Source of the DNA: Beijerinckiaceae bacterium
Lineage (GTDB): Bacteria > Pseudomonadota > Alphaproteobacteria > Rhizobiales > Beijerinckiaceae
NCBI GenBank assembly: GCA_947475995.1
Contig: CANJNI010000039.1
Coordinates: 1-42,270 of the forward strand
Reading direction: 5' to 3'
DNA length: 42,270 bases
Shown here: in pieces, positions 26,668 through 34,983 of the stretch
Position numbering within the stretch: the first letter of the stretch is position 1
Layout: every line of letters begins with the position of its first letter
Made by a program: the position numbers and the translations under genes
Notes under the pieces: generated by a model
What the model saw: only the letters and a program-made list of their open reading frames with translations
The model's database searches: none
What the model was told of the DNA's origin: nothing

Positions 26668-27402
26668 TCACGGCAGCGACGGCATGGTTTCAAGCAACAT
26701 GCCGTAGCCCTTGCGGGGCTCGTGAACATGAAGCCGTCTCTGGAATTCCCACACGCGCGCAGGCACCGGATGAATGACCGGAACGCCCAGATCCTTTTCG
26801 AGCATGTCGATGATGTTCAGGGTGCGCCAGCCGGAGCCGAGCATATAGATCGCGTCGGCGCCCTTGTGCTTCAGGAAGTTTTTCTTGATGTGCGAATAGA
26901 CCTGCTCGCCCGACAGTTCCTGCACCTTGTTGAACGGTACATCGATGCCGTCCATGCCCTTCACCTTGAAGCCGGCGTCCTTGAAATATTGCGCGAACGT
27001 GTCGTTGATCTCGCCGGAGAAATAGGTCGCTCCAACAATGGTCTTCGCCTTGATGGCTTTCAGCGCCGTGATGTGGTTCTGGCCGGCGGTGAAGATCGGC
27101 GCCTTGTATTTCTTTTCCCAGCCGTCGATCAGCTTCGCTTCGCCCTTGTAGCCGTGCACCATGAAGGGCGGCGCGCCATTGGGGTGGATCGCATCGCAGC
27201 CCTGTTCGGCCAGAATCGCGATCTGCGCCTCATAGGCATCCATCACGGTCTGGAATTCCTCGCGGGTTCCCTTGGTGATGTTGGTGAAGAGCGGGATGAC
27301 GCCGATGCCTTCCGGCAGCAGGCGGATGAACTCTTCCAGCGCACCCGGGCGAAGGGTCGGATGAATGATGCCCGCAATGCCGCGCCACGCCGAAAAGCTC
27401 AT
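26668..27402 (-). CDS. Asp/Glu racemase superfamily protein (maleate isomerase/AMDase-like), Cys-less active site, copy B
   Basis: A 244-residue paralogue of the 24832 protein, equal in length and alignable without gaps: the N-terminus, HPNGAPPFMVHG, KTIVGATYFSGEIN, DGIDVPFNKVQELSGEQVY and AIYMLGSGWRTLNI all correspond. The canonical Cys sites again hold Asn/Gly and Gly-Ser. The only Cys visible is in EQGCDAIHP (about 69), one that copy A lacks, so no Cys is shared by both copies. SD GGAGG precedes ATG 27402. The hairpin at 27420-27444 separates it from the cupin gene. Confidence 0.75.
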   Translation of the reverse strand: MSFSAWRGIAGIIHPTLRPGALEEFIRLLPEGIGVIPLFTNITKGTREEFQTVMDAYEAQIAILAEQGCDAIHPNGAPPFMVHGYKGEAKLIDGWEKKYKAPIFTAGQNHITALKAIKAKTIVGATYFSGEINDTFAQYFKDAGFKVKGMDGIDVPFNKVQELSGEQVYSHIKKNFLKHKGADAIYMLGSGWRTLNIIDMLEKDLGVPVIHPVPARVWEFQRRLHVHEPRKGYGMLLETMPSLP

Positions 27403-27419
27403 AAAGTTTCCTCCGATGA

Positions 27420-27444
27420 TAAAACGGCGGCCCTCAAGCCGCCG
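27420..27444 (-). terminator. hairpin between the cupin and racemase-like genes, terminator or attenuator
   Basis: On the minus strand CGGCGGC pairs with GCCGCCG around a 6-base loop (27425-27444 on the plus strand) and is followed by TTTTAT. It is 18 bases after the cupin stop codon and just before the SD of the 26668 gene, so it could set the level of the three downstream genes. A 12-bp palindrome (AATTTGCAAATT, 27447-27458) lies next to it. Confidence 0.6.
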
Positions 27445-27462
27445 CGAATTTGCAAATTTGGT

Positions 27463-27990
27463 TCAGGCTTTTTCCAGAATACGGTCGCGCATCTTGCGGA
27501 AATGGTAGCGCGGAATGGCGTCAAGGTCCGTGCCGCAGATGCGGATGACCCAGGCCTTTTCCGGGTGAGCCGTCGAATGGATCACGCCCGGCCCGTAAAC
27601 GCGCGTATCGCCCGGATGCAGCTCGTAGGTCTCCGTCGCTTCCAGCACGACAGCCTCTTCGCTTTCAGGATTCACCCGCCGCCATTCGGTCATGCGGGTG
27701 AAGGACGTCGCATTGCCGTAGATCGCCCACGACTCGCCGTGGCTGTGCGGCGTACCGCTTTTGCCTGCGCGCTGCGTGTGCGCCTGGACATAAAAGTCCA
27801 GTTCCGGATCGTGATAACGTTCTTCCTTGCCGGGCGGCGTATCTTCGTTGAACGCCGAGGCGACAAACTCCGGGTTCTTCAGAAGAAGGCTCAGGTGCCC
27901 CGCGACCTTTGCGAGATTATCCTCCAGAGGCGCGCCGGATTTCAGCGCTGCTCTGGTGTCGCGGCAGAATGCTTCGAGGTCGTACGCCAT
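27463..27990 (-). CDS. cupin-fold protein, cysteine-dioxygenase-like
   Basis: A 175-residue protein with a single cupin domain. The metal motif is PHSHGESWAIYG (H82, H84; E86 nearby) and the second motif YELHPGDTRVYGPGVIHS gives H138, the three-His arrangement of the cysteine/thiol dioxygenase group. An N-terminal helical region (1-50) is also typical of that group. It should bind Fe(II) and oxygenate a small thiol or organic acid; the substrate is not evident. GAGGAAG precedes ATG 27990. It lies 16 bases after the binding protein at 28007 and probably shares its transcript. Confidence 0.75.
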   Translation of the reverse strand: MAYDLEAFCRDTRAALKSGAPLEDNLAKVAGHLSLLLKNPEFVASAFNEDTPPGKEERYHDPELDFYVQAHTQRAGKSGTPHSHGESWAIYGNATSFTRMTEWRRVNPESEEAVVLEATETYELHPGDTRVYGPGVIHSTAHPEKAWVIRICGTDLDAIPRYHFRKMRDRILEKA

Positions 27991-28006
27991 GGCTTCCTCG
28001 CAGGGC

Positions 28007-29107
28007 TTACTTCGTGCGGTTCTTGATGTCCGTATACATCTTGATAACGCCGGACAACAGAGCTTCACCGGAGTCCGCGCCCGCGATGAAATATTTGTCG
28101 AGCGCCGCGTAATCCGGCTCGGACGACTTGTGCTTGGGATCAGCCGCCACGTCCTTGCGGAAGCTCATCGCGCCGCTGTCGTTATATTTCACCCATTCGC
28201 GCACGAAGGTTTCCTGACCTTCCTTGCTGAGGAACCAGTTGGTCCAGACTTTCGCAGCGTCCTTGTGGGGCGCGTTCTTCATCACCGCAACTCCGCGCGA
28301 AAACAGATACTGGCCGAACGGCAGACGCTGGATGTCCTTGCAGCCTCCCGCCAGATAGCACTGGGCGACAGTGTCGGGCGCCGCCCCCACCGCAATCGCC
28401 GCATCGCCGCGCATCACGGCGTCGGTCAACTGGCGCGGATTGTCGATGACGGTCGGCTCCATCTGGGCGAAGAATTTTTGCAAAAAGTCCGGCCCCTTGT
28501 CGCGCAGCAGCGAGCCGAGCACGAACGTGCCGTTGTTGCTGCGCGAGGGATCGCGCACTGCGATGCGGCCCTTCAGCCGCGGATCGAGCAGGCCTTCCGG
28601 ATTTTCGATCTTCAAATTCTTGATGGCCGACTGGTTATGGTAAATGGTTCCTTCCGCCATGTACGAATGAACCAGCACGAAAGGTCCCTTGTCGGACGTG
28701 TAGAGATATTTCGGCAGACGCCAGTTGGCCTCGTCCTTCACTTCGGGAAGGATCATGTAATCGGTAAGCTTGTCGAAACCGCCGCCCGGTTGGATCGTGT
28801 TGGTCATGTTGGACGTGGCGGCCCACATGACGTCCCATGCGAAGATGCCGTTCTTCTGTTCTGTCAGCACGCGCGGGGCGAATTGCGAGGGGTTGCCCTC
28901 CCAGAGATCGACCTTGATGTCGGGGAATTTCTTCTGGAACTCGCGCACGATGGCCGCGTGTCCCTCGATGCCGTGAACGGCGATCGCCAGTGTCTGGCCC
29001 TTGGCGCGGGCCTGCGTGTCGGCCCACTCCTTCTGCCAGTCCTGCGCGGCGGCGGGCAAGGCGGCGACGGCCATGATGCCGATGGCGGCCGACAGAACTT
29101 TCAACAT
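28007..29107 (-). CDS. ABC transporter extracellular solute-binding protein (family 1), copy 2
   Basis: A 366-residue periplasmic binding protein with a signal peptide (1-21, LPAAAQDW). It belongs to the Fe3+/spermidine/thiamine-type group: VREFQKKFPDIKVDLWEG, then RVLTEQKNGIFAWDVMW, and a C-terminal FRKDVAADP segment. It is a clear paralogue of the preceding gene (29193), sharing the mature start QDWQKEWADT, the PTVIDNPRQLTDAVMRGD block and the MKNAPHKD block. FbpA-type iron-binding Tyr pairs are not evident, so iron is not the obvious ligand. SD GGAGG precedes ATG 29107. Confidence 0.88.
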   Translation of the reverse strand: MLKVLSAAIGIMAVAALPAAAQDWQKEWADTQARAKGQTLAIAVHGIEGHAAIVREFQKKFPDIKVDLWEGNPSQFAPRVLTEQKNGIFAWDVMWAATSNMTNTIQPGGGFDKLTDYMILPEVKDEANWRLPKYLYTSDKGPFVLVHSYMAEGTIYHNQSAIKNLKIENPEGLLDPRLKGRIAVRDPSRSNNGTFVLGSLLRDKGPDFLQKFFAQMEPTVIDNPRQLTDAVMRGDAAIAVGAAPDTVAQCYLAGGCKDIQRLPFGQYLFSRGVAVMKNAPHKDAAKVWTNWFLSKEGQETFVREWVKYNDSGAMSFRKDVAADPKHKSSEPDYAALDKYFIAGADSGEALLSGVIKMYTDIKNRTK

Positions 29108-29192
29108 GGGCTTCCTCCGAAAATGCAGGCGCGTTCTGCGCGGCTTGCAGTTGGTCCACAATAAATCACCTGCCCGCAAGCCGCCAGAGGCT

Positions 29193-30290
29193 CTAGCGGG
29201 CGCGATCTTTCACGGCGCTGTAAAGCGACTGCACCTGCTTGAGCGTGGCCTCGCCGGATTCCGTGGCGATCAGCAGGTACTGGTCGAGCTTCGTGTAGTC
29301 GGGCACGGAATCGAGGTGCTTCGGGTCGGGCTGCACATCCTTGCGCAAGCTGACCGCGCCGGTGCTGTTGTGCTGCGCCCAGATCTTTACATAGGTCTCC
29401 TGCCCCTCGCGGCTGAGCAGCCAGTTGATCCAGACTTTCGTGGAATCCTTGTGGGGCGCGTTCTTCATGACGCCGACGCCGCGCGACAGCACGTAACGCC
29501 CGTACGGCAGCTTGGACACGTCGGCGCAGGCGCCGGCGATGCGGCACTGGTTCACGATGTCCTGCGAGCCGCCGATGATGAGCGCCTTGTCGCCGCGCAT
29601 CACGGCGTCAGTGAGCTGGCGCGGATTGTCGATCACGGTCGGGTCCATCTGGCCGAACAGGCGGTTGACGAAGTCCGGCCCCTTCTCCTTGAGGACGCCC
29701 GCGAGAGCCGAGGTGCCGTTGTTGGGCTTCGTCGGGTCGCGGATCGCGATGAGCCCTTTCAGGCGCGGATCGACAAGGGCGTCGATGCTGGTCGGCGCAA
29801 ATCCCTTGACCACGCCCTTGTTGAAATAGACCGCCGCTTCCTCGTAATGCGTATGCACGAAGACATAGGGCCCCTTGTCGGACGTGTAGAGATAGTCGGG
29901 CGCATTCCAGTTCTGCGCGTCCTTTACTTCCGGCAGGATCATGTAATCGGTGATCTTGTCGAAGCCACCCGTCGGCAACACGACCGTTGTCATATTGCCG
30001 GTCGCGCCCCACCAGGAATCCCAGGCGAAGATGCCGTTCTTCTGTTCGGTGATGACGCGCGGGGCGGTGACGGTCTGGCCCTGCAGGGTCAGTTCGACCT
30101 TGATGTCCGGGAAGCGCTTCTGGAAGGCCTCCACAATAGGCGCATGACCTTCAAGCGCATGGACGGCGAGGACGAGCGGCTGGCCCTTGGCGCGCTGGAG
30201 CGTGTCGGCCCATTCCTTCTGCCAGTCCTGTGCGAGCGCAGGAGAAGCCAGTCCTATCGCCAATGCGCATACGCCCGCCCAAAGTTTCAT
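29193..30290 (-). CDS. ABC transporter extracellular solute-binding protein (family 1), copy 1
   Basis: A 365-residue periplasmic binding protein with a signal peptide (1-20, ASPALAQDW). It has the same domain layout as the 28007 protein, with VEAFQKRFPDIKVELTLQG, RVITEQKNGIFAWDSWW, PTVIDNPRQLTDAVMRGD and a C-terminal LRKDVQPDPKHLDS. It immediately follows the fused permease (69-base gap), so it is the more likely cognate protein of that transporter. GGAGGCGGCG precedes ATG 30290. Confidence 0.9.
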   Translation of the reverse strand: MKLWAGVCALAIGLASPALAQDWQKEWADTLQRAKGQPLVLAVHALEGHAPIVEAFQKRFPDIKVELTLQGQTVTAPRVITEQKNGIFAWDSWWGATGNMTTVVLPTGGFDKITDYMILPEVKDAQNWNAPDYLYTSDKGPYVFVHTHYEEAAVYFNKGVVKGFAPTSIDALVDPRLKGLIAIRDPTKPNNGTSALAGVLKEKGPDFVNRLFGQMDPTVIDNPRQLTDAVMRGDKALIIGGSQDIVNQCRIAGACADVSKLPYGRYVLSRGVGVMKNAPHKDSTKVWINWLLSREGQETYVKIWAQHNSTGAVSLRKDVQPDPKHLDSVPDYTKLDQYLLIATESGEATLKQVQSLYSAVKDRAR

Positions 30291-30359
30291 CGCCGCCTCC
30301 CGCTCCGCCCGTGAGGGCTTTGGCGGGAGACTAGCGAAGGATCGGCGGAACGCCAAACG

Positions 30360-32087
30360 TCAGGCGTGGCGTCCCAACCCGGCCTTCTGGCCGATGTAAC
30401 GGGCCAGCAGCGCCGAGATGATCGTCAGCGTCATGATGACGACGCCCACGACCGCGCCGGACTCGAACTTGCCCGAATCCAGCAGCACCAGTTGCAGGAT
30501 CGACAGGGGTTGCGTGGCCCCCGTGCCGAGCAGCGCCACGATGCCGACCGCCGAATTGGCGGTGGCGAAAATCTCCAGTCCGATCACCGCAACGGTCGGG
30601 GCGATCAGCGGCAGCATCACACGCCGGAACGTGTAGAAGCGCGAGCCCCCAGCCGCCCAGCCGGCCTCCTCAAGCTCCTGCCCGAGCGCCTTGAAGCCGC
30701 CCCGGATCATCTGTGTTCCGATCGTCACCGTGCTGATGAGGATCGCCAGCACCAGCACCGCGATGGTGCCGTAGAACTGCCGGAACACCCAGACGCCGGT
30801 GAACATCTGCAACAGACCCAGGCTCAGCACGAGGCCCGGAATGAGCGTCGGCATCCAGGTGAAGAAATCGAGCGCCTTGCGGCCGCGAAACTTTGTCTTG
30901 GTAGTGACGTAGGCAATGAGCGTGAAGGCGATCATGCCGGTGATGGCCGAGATGAAGCCAAGCCGCAGCGAGTTCCACAGGGCGCGCGGAATGTCGCCGC
31001 GCGACAGGGCGTTCACCCAATGGTCGGTGGTCCACGGCTGCGCCATATCGAACATGCCGAACAGCTTCATGAAGGTCGCCAGCAACAGGCAGAAGAACGG
31101 CACGACCGTCATCATGAACAGCAACGACCAGATCAGGACCGCAATCGGAACCTTCCAGGCTCCAAGGTCCTGTGTGCGATGCTGGAACTTGCCGGAGACG
31201 ACCGAATACTGGTGCTTGTTGGAGTACCATTGCTGCAATAGCACGAGTGGAATGATCGACAGGAAGAACGTCAGGGACAGCGCGCTGGCGACGCCGTGTT
31301 GCGGCGGTTCCTGCGTCATCGAGCGGAAGATGATGGTGCTGTAAACGTCGATGTTGCGCGGCGCGCCGAGGATGAGTTCGACTTCGAACGCCTGCATGGC
31401 CCGCACGAGGCCGATCAGCGCCACCACCATGATGGTGGGCATCATGATCGGCACAACGATCTTGCGGATCGTGCCGAACACGGTCGAGCCGCTGGCCCGG
31501 GCGGCTTCCTCGAGCGACGAGTCCATCGCCTTGAAGGCCGGCACGAGCAGGAACACCTTCACGGCCAGCGTCGCCGTCATCATGTGGACCCACACGATGC
31601 CCCACCACGAATAGGCGTTGAAGACAGGCCCATCCACGAAGGGCAGCTCGGACAGAGCCTTGTTGAGAAGGCCGCTCCGGCCCGCGATCAGAAAGACCCA
31701 GCCGAGCGTTACCGGCAGGGCGGGCATGAACAGCGCGATCCAGAAGCCGACTTCCATCCACTTTCGGCCCGGCAGGTTCGAACGCGCGATGAGCCACGCA
31801 ATCAGCACGCCGAGCACGATGGAAATCGCCTGCCGGGTCAGGCTCAGGGTGATCGTGTTCCAGATCGCGCGACCGATGCGCTGCTGGGTGAACACCTTCG
31901 ACCAGTTGTCGATTCCCCAGATCGTGTCGCGACCGAATTCGTTGGTCTGGAAGCTGGTCATGGCCAGCGTCAGGAGCGGATAAAGCACCAGAAAGCCGAC
32001 GATCAGCAACAGCCCGGTGAGCAGCACTGTGCGGGCTTCCGGCGACATGCCACGGGACGGCGGGGGCGCGGAGGCGCTCATCGACAT
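30360..32087 (-). CDS. ABC transporter permease, two fused membrane domains (Fbp/spermidine type)
   Basis: A 575-residue inner-membrane protein containing two complete permease domains in tandem, so it can form the channel alone. Each half has about six helices and its own EAA coupling loop: EEAARASGSTVFGTIRKIVVP (first half) and EEAGWAAGGSRFYTFRRVMLP (second half). The internal duplication is the arrangement seen in FbpB and ThiP proteins. It starts 3 bases after the ATPase stop codon. Confidence 0.93.
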   Translation of the reverse strand: MSMSASAPPPSRGMSPEARTVLLTGLLLIVGFLVLYPLLTLAMTSFQTNEFGRDTIWGIDNWSKVFTQQRIGRAIWNTITLSLTRQAISIVLGVLIAWLIARSNLPGRKWMEVGFWIALFMPALPVTLGWVFLIAGRSGLLNKALSELPFVDGPVFNAYSWWGIVWVHMMTATLAVKVFLLVPAFKAMDSSLEEAARASGSTVFGTIRKIVVPIMMPTIMVVALIGLVRAMQAFEVELILGAPRNIDVYSTIIFRSMTQEPPQHGVASALSLTFFLSIIPLVLLQQWYSNKHQYSVVSGKFQHRTQDLGAWKVPIAVLIWSLLFMMTVVPFFCLLLATFMKLFGMFDMAQPWTTDHWVNALSRGDIPRALWNSLRLGFISAITGMIAFTLIAYVTTKTKFRGRKALDFFTWMPTLIPGLVLSLGLLQMFTGVWVFRQFYGTIAVLVLAILISTVTIGTQMIRGGFKALGQELEEAGWAAGGSRFYTFRRVMLPLIAPTVAVIGLEIFATANSAVGIVALLGTGATQPLSILQLVLLDSGKFESGAVVGVVIMTLTIISALLARYIGQKAGLGRHA

Positions 32088-32090
32088 GGA

Positions 32091-33194
32091 TTACTCCGCA
32101 TCCCAGATCTGAAGCCGTTCGGCGGGCATGAGCAGGTTGATCTGCTGACCTTCGCGCCAGGGCGTCAGGCGCGGAAGGTAAATCAGCAGGTCGCGCCCGC
32201 CCGGCAGGTCGACGACCGCCTCGAATTGCTGCCCGAGGAACAGGAGCGTGCGGATCGAGGCGCTGATGGCGTTTGGCTGAGCGGCGTCCACTACCGAAAC
32301 TTCTTCGGGACGGATGGTGACGAGGCAGGCTGTCCCGTCAGCGCTGCCCGTCAGGTGATTCATGCCCCCGACGGTCAGGCCGACGCCGTTGCCCAGATCG
32401 ACCCGCACCCCCTGCCCGTCGCGGCCGACGATCCGGCCCGGCAGCTTCAGCGTGTGGCCAAGGAAGTCGCGCACGAAGGGCACGACAGGCTTTGTATAAA
32501 GCTCCAGCGGCGAGCCTATCTGTTCCACCTTGCCGGAGCGCATGACGGCGATGCGGTCGGAGATCGCCATGGCCTCGGACTGATCGTGGGTTACGAAAAG
32601 GATCGACGCCCCGATGCGACGTTGCAGCAGCTTCAGTTCGACGCGCATCTGGTCGCGCAGCTTGGCGTCGAGATTGCTGAACGGCTCGTCCATCAGCAAC
32701 ACGTCAGGATTGGCCACGAGGCCGCGCGCCACCGCGACGCGCTGCTGCTGTCCGCCGGAAAGCTGCATGCCCGAGCGCTTCTCGAAGCCTGCGAGACCGA
32801 CGATCTCCAGAAACTCGCGCACCTTGCGGTCAATTACGCTCTTTTCCACCTTGCGCGTGCGCAACGGGAAGGCGACGTTCTCGAACACGTTCATGTGCGG
32901 CCAGATGGCGTAGGACTGGAACACCATGCCCATGTCGCGATTTTCCGGCGCGACGAAGACCTTTTCGGACGGGCAGTCGACGGTTGCGCCCCGATAGGTG
33001 ATGCGGCCCTTGTCGGCGCGCTCCAGCCCGATCGCCATGCGCAGCGTGGTCGTCTTGCCGCAGCCCGAGGGTCCGAGCAGGGTCAGCACCTCGCCGCGCT
33101 GCAGCGAGAGGTCGATTTCCTCGACAGCCGCGAAGGCGCCGAAAATGCGGGAGACCTTTTCGAAACGCAGAACGGTTTCGGCGGAAGAACTCAT
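32091..33194 (-). CDS. ABC transporter ATP-binding protein (Fbp/Pot type)
   Basis: A 367-residue ATPase. Walker A LLGPSGCGKTTTLR, Q-loop MVFQSYAIWPHM, signature LSGGQQQRVAVARG, Walker B VLLMDEPFSNLD and the H-loop FVTHDQSEAM are intact. A C-terminal TOBE-like domain (about 285-365, with VTIRPEEVSV) fits the iron/spermidine/sugar class. It is the first gene of the transporter operon ATPase-permease-binding protein 1-binding protein 2-cupin. It is divergent from the RraA-like gene across 117 bases, which must hold both promoters. Confidence 0.93.
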   Translation of the reverse strand: MSSSAETVLRFEKVSRIFGAFAAVEEIDLSLQRGEVLTLLGPSGCGKTTTLRMAIGLERADKGRITYRGATVDCPSEKVFVAPENRDMGMVFQSYAIWPHMNVFENVAFPLRTRKVEKSVIDRKVREFLEIVGLAGFEKRSGMQLSGGQQQRVAVARGLVANPDVLLMDEPFSNLDAKLRDQMRVELKLLQRRIGASILFVTHDQSEAMAISDRIAVMRSGKVEQIGSPLELYTKPVVPFVRDFLGHTLKLPGRIVGRDGQGVRVDLGNGVGLTVGGMNHLTGSADGTACLVTIRPEEVSVVDAAQPNAISASIRTLLFLGQQFEAVVDLPGGRDLLIYLPRLTPWREGQQINLLMPAERLQIWDAE

Positions 33195-33311
33195 GGGGTG
33201 TTTCGATCCCGGTGCGATGTTATGTTTGTGCCGTCACGCTTGCGCGGTTGCGGCGAACCTCAAGCCCGTGTAGCGGATGCGGCGGAAACGCTCAACCATT
33301 TGAGGGACATT

Positions 33312-33971
33312 ATGGCCGACCCGATTGTGGCTCGTCTGCGCAAGCTGGATATCTGCGATCTTTCGGACGCGCTGGACGCGCTGGGCATGACGCCGGCCGT
33401 CACCGGCATCCGCCCCGTCTGCGGCGGCAAACCGGTTGCAGGGCGCGCAGTCACGGTAAAACTCGCTGCCGGACAGGCCCCGCCCGACGTTCACCGCCAT
33501 CTCTGCACGGGCGCTGTCGAGGCGGCCGGACCCGATGACGTCATCCTCGTCGAGCAGCGCACGGGCCTCGATGCGGCAAGCTGGGGCGGGATTCTTTCCC
33601 GGGCCGCCCTGAAACGAAATGTCGCGGCCACCATCATCGACGGCCCGGCCCGCGACATCGAGGAATCGGACCGCATCGGCTACACGGTCTACGCACGCTC
33701 GACGACCGCCCGCACGGCGCGCGGCCGCATCCACGAGGCCGACTTCCAGTGCCGCATCGACTTCGGCGACGGCGTGGTGACGCCGGGCGACTACGTCGCA
33801 GCGGACCGCAGCGGCGTGGTGGTGATTCCGCAGACGCGCGTTGAAGAGGTGCTGACGCGCGCCGAGCAGATCATGACGAAAAGCGACGACATGGCCGCTG
33901 CTGTCGAGGCCGGGCATGCTGTGTCGAAGGTGATGGGCGGCGATTACGAGACGATGCTGAACAAGAAGTAG
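33312..33971 (+). CDS. RraA-like/HMG-aldolase family protein
   Basis: A 219-residue protein of the RraA fold, whose members include 4-hydroxy-4-methyl-2-oxoglutarate/4-carboxy-4-hydroxy-2-oxoadipate aldolases, oxaloacetate decarboxylases and the RNase E inhibitor RraA. The metal/substrate motif is GGILSRAALKRNVAATIIDG followed by PARD (R114, D115), as in the lyases. In this catabolic context a lyase acting on a small keto acid is more likely than RNase regulation. GAGG precedes ATG 33312; the much longer open frame upstream is antisense to the ATPase. It converges with the dppF-type gene, 7 bases away. Confidence 0.85.
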   Translation: MADPIVARLRKLDICDLSDALDALGMTPAVTGIRPVCGGKPVAGRAVTVKLAAGQAPPDVHRHLCTGAVEAAGPDDVILVEQRTGLDAASWGGILSRAALKRNVAATIIDGPARDIEESDRIGYTVYARSTTARTARGRIHEADFQCRIDFGDGVVTPGDYVAADRSGVVVIPQTRVEEVLTRAEQIMTKSDDMAAAVEAGHAVSKVMGGDYETMLNKK

Positions 33972-33978
33972 GGAGAGG

Positions 33979-34983
33979 CTACGCCCCATCGTTCAAATGA
34001 CACGCCGACAGTCTCCCCGGCGCGACCTCGCGCAGCTTCGGCGCAACCTCCGCGCAACGCGGCATGGCGTGCGCGCAGCGTGGGTGGAAATGACAGCCTG
34101 ACGGGGGATTGATCGGGCTCGGAATTTCGCCTTCCAGCGGGGCGAATGCGTGTTTGCCGGTTTCGACCTTCGGCATGTTGGCCAGCAACGCCACAGTGTA
34201 CGGATGGTTCGGGGTGTTGAACAGTTCGTCCGCAGGCGCGCTTTCGACGATGCGGCCGAGATAGAGGATCGCCACTCGATCGGCCAGATGACGCACGACG
34301 CCGAGATCGTGGCTGATGAACAGGTAGGCCAGTCCGAGATCGGCGCGCAGCTTCATGAACAGGTTGATGACCTGCGCCTGAATGGAAACGTCCAGCGCCG
34401 CAATCGCCTCGTCCGCAACGATCACGCGCGGCTTCACCGCGAGGGCGCGGGCGATGCCGATACGGGCTCGCTGGCCGCCGGAAAACTGGTGCGGATAGCG
34501 CTCCGCGAAGGACGGATCGAGGCCCACCTTCTGCATGATGTCCGCCACATAGGCGGCAGTCTCGGAGGCCTTGACGATGCCGTGATATTCCGGCGCCTCG
34601 CCGATGATCTCCGCGACATGCATGCGCGGATTGAGCGACGACATAGGGTCCTGGAATACCATCTGGACCGCAAGATCTGCGGCGCGGCGCTGCGTGTCGT
34701 TCAGTTCGTTGCGCGGGCGACCGGCGAAGTGGATTTCGCCTTCGCTGGGTTCCCAGATCCCGGCGATGATGCGCCCCAATGTGGACTTGCCCGAGCCGGA
34801 CTCGCCCACAAGCCCCACGACCTCGCCTTCAGCAATGCCCAGGCTCACATGGTCGAGCGCATGAACGACGATGCGCTTCGTCCTGGCGCCCAAGAGTCCG
34901 GCGACCTTCTGCGCCAGATCGGGCTCCTGGGAAAAGCGCTTCGATACGTCGCGCGCATCCACCAGATATTTGGGCGCGCTCAT
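33979..34983 (-). CDS. dipeptide/oligopeptide ABC transporter ATP-binding protein, DppF/OppF type
   Basis: A 334-residue ATPase. Walker [16 protein letters not shown], signature FSGGQRARIGIARAL and H-loop LFISHDLGVVRHLADR are intact. Walker B reads VIVADEAIAALD, with Ala where nearly all family members have Pro after the catalytic Glu. The C-terminal oligo_HPY region has PINPPSGCHFHPRCAHAMPRC, the Cys cluster typical of this class. Its ATG overlaps the stop codon of the DppD-type gene (ATGA), so the two are coupled. Confidence 0.92.
   Translation of the reverse strand: MSAPKYLVDARDVSKRFSQEPDLAQKVAGLLGARTKRIVVHALDHVSLGIAEGEVVGLVGESGSGKSTLGRIIAGIWEPSEGEIHFAGRPRNELNDTQRRAADLAVQMVFQDPMSSLNPRMHVAEIIGEAPEYHGIVKASETAAYVADIMQKVGLDPSFAERYPHQFSGGQRARIGIARALAVKPRVIVADEAIAALDVSIQAQVINLFMKLRADLGLAYLFISHDLGVVRHLADRVAILYLGRIVESAPADELFNTPNHPYTVALLANMPKVETGKHAFAPLEGEIPSPINPPSGCHFHPRCAHAMPRCAEVAPKLREVAPGRLSACHLNDGA

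Noticed and set aside
28007..30290. Iron-binding FbpA-type proteins
   Set aside because: The overall class fits, but the paired Tyr iron ligands are not evident in either copy, so iron is not assigned.
30366..31241. 291-codon plus-strand frame opposite the double permease
   Set aside because: Low-complexity Arg/Gln/His composition and no SD; the permease on the other strand is well supported.
31296..33311. Long open plus-strand frame leading into the RraA-like gene
   Set aside because: It is antisense to the ATPase and permease genes, is His/Arg/Asp-rich like other shadow frames, and the RraA homology with its SD begins at 33312.
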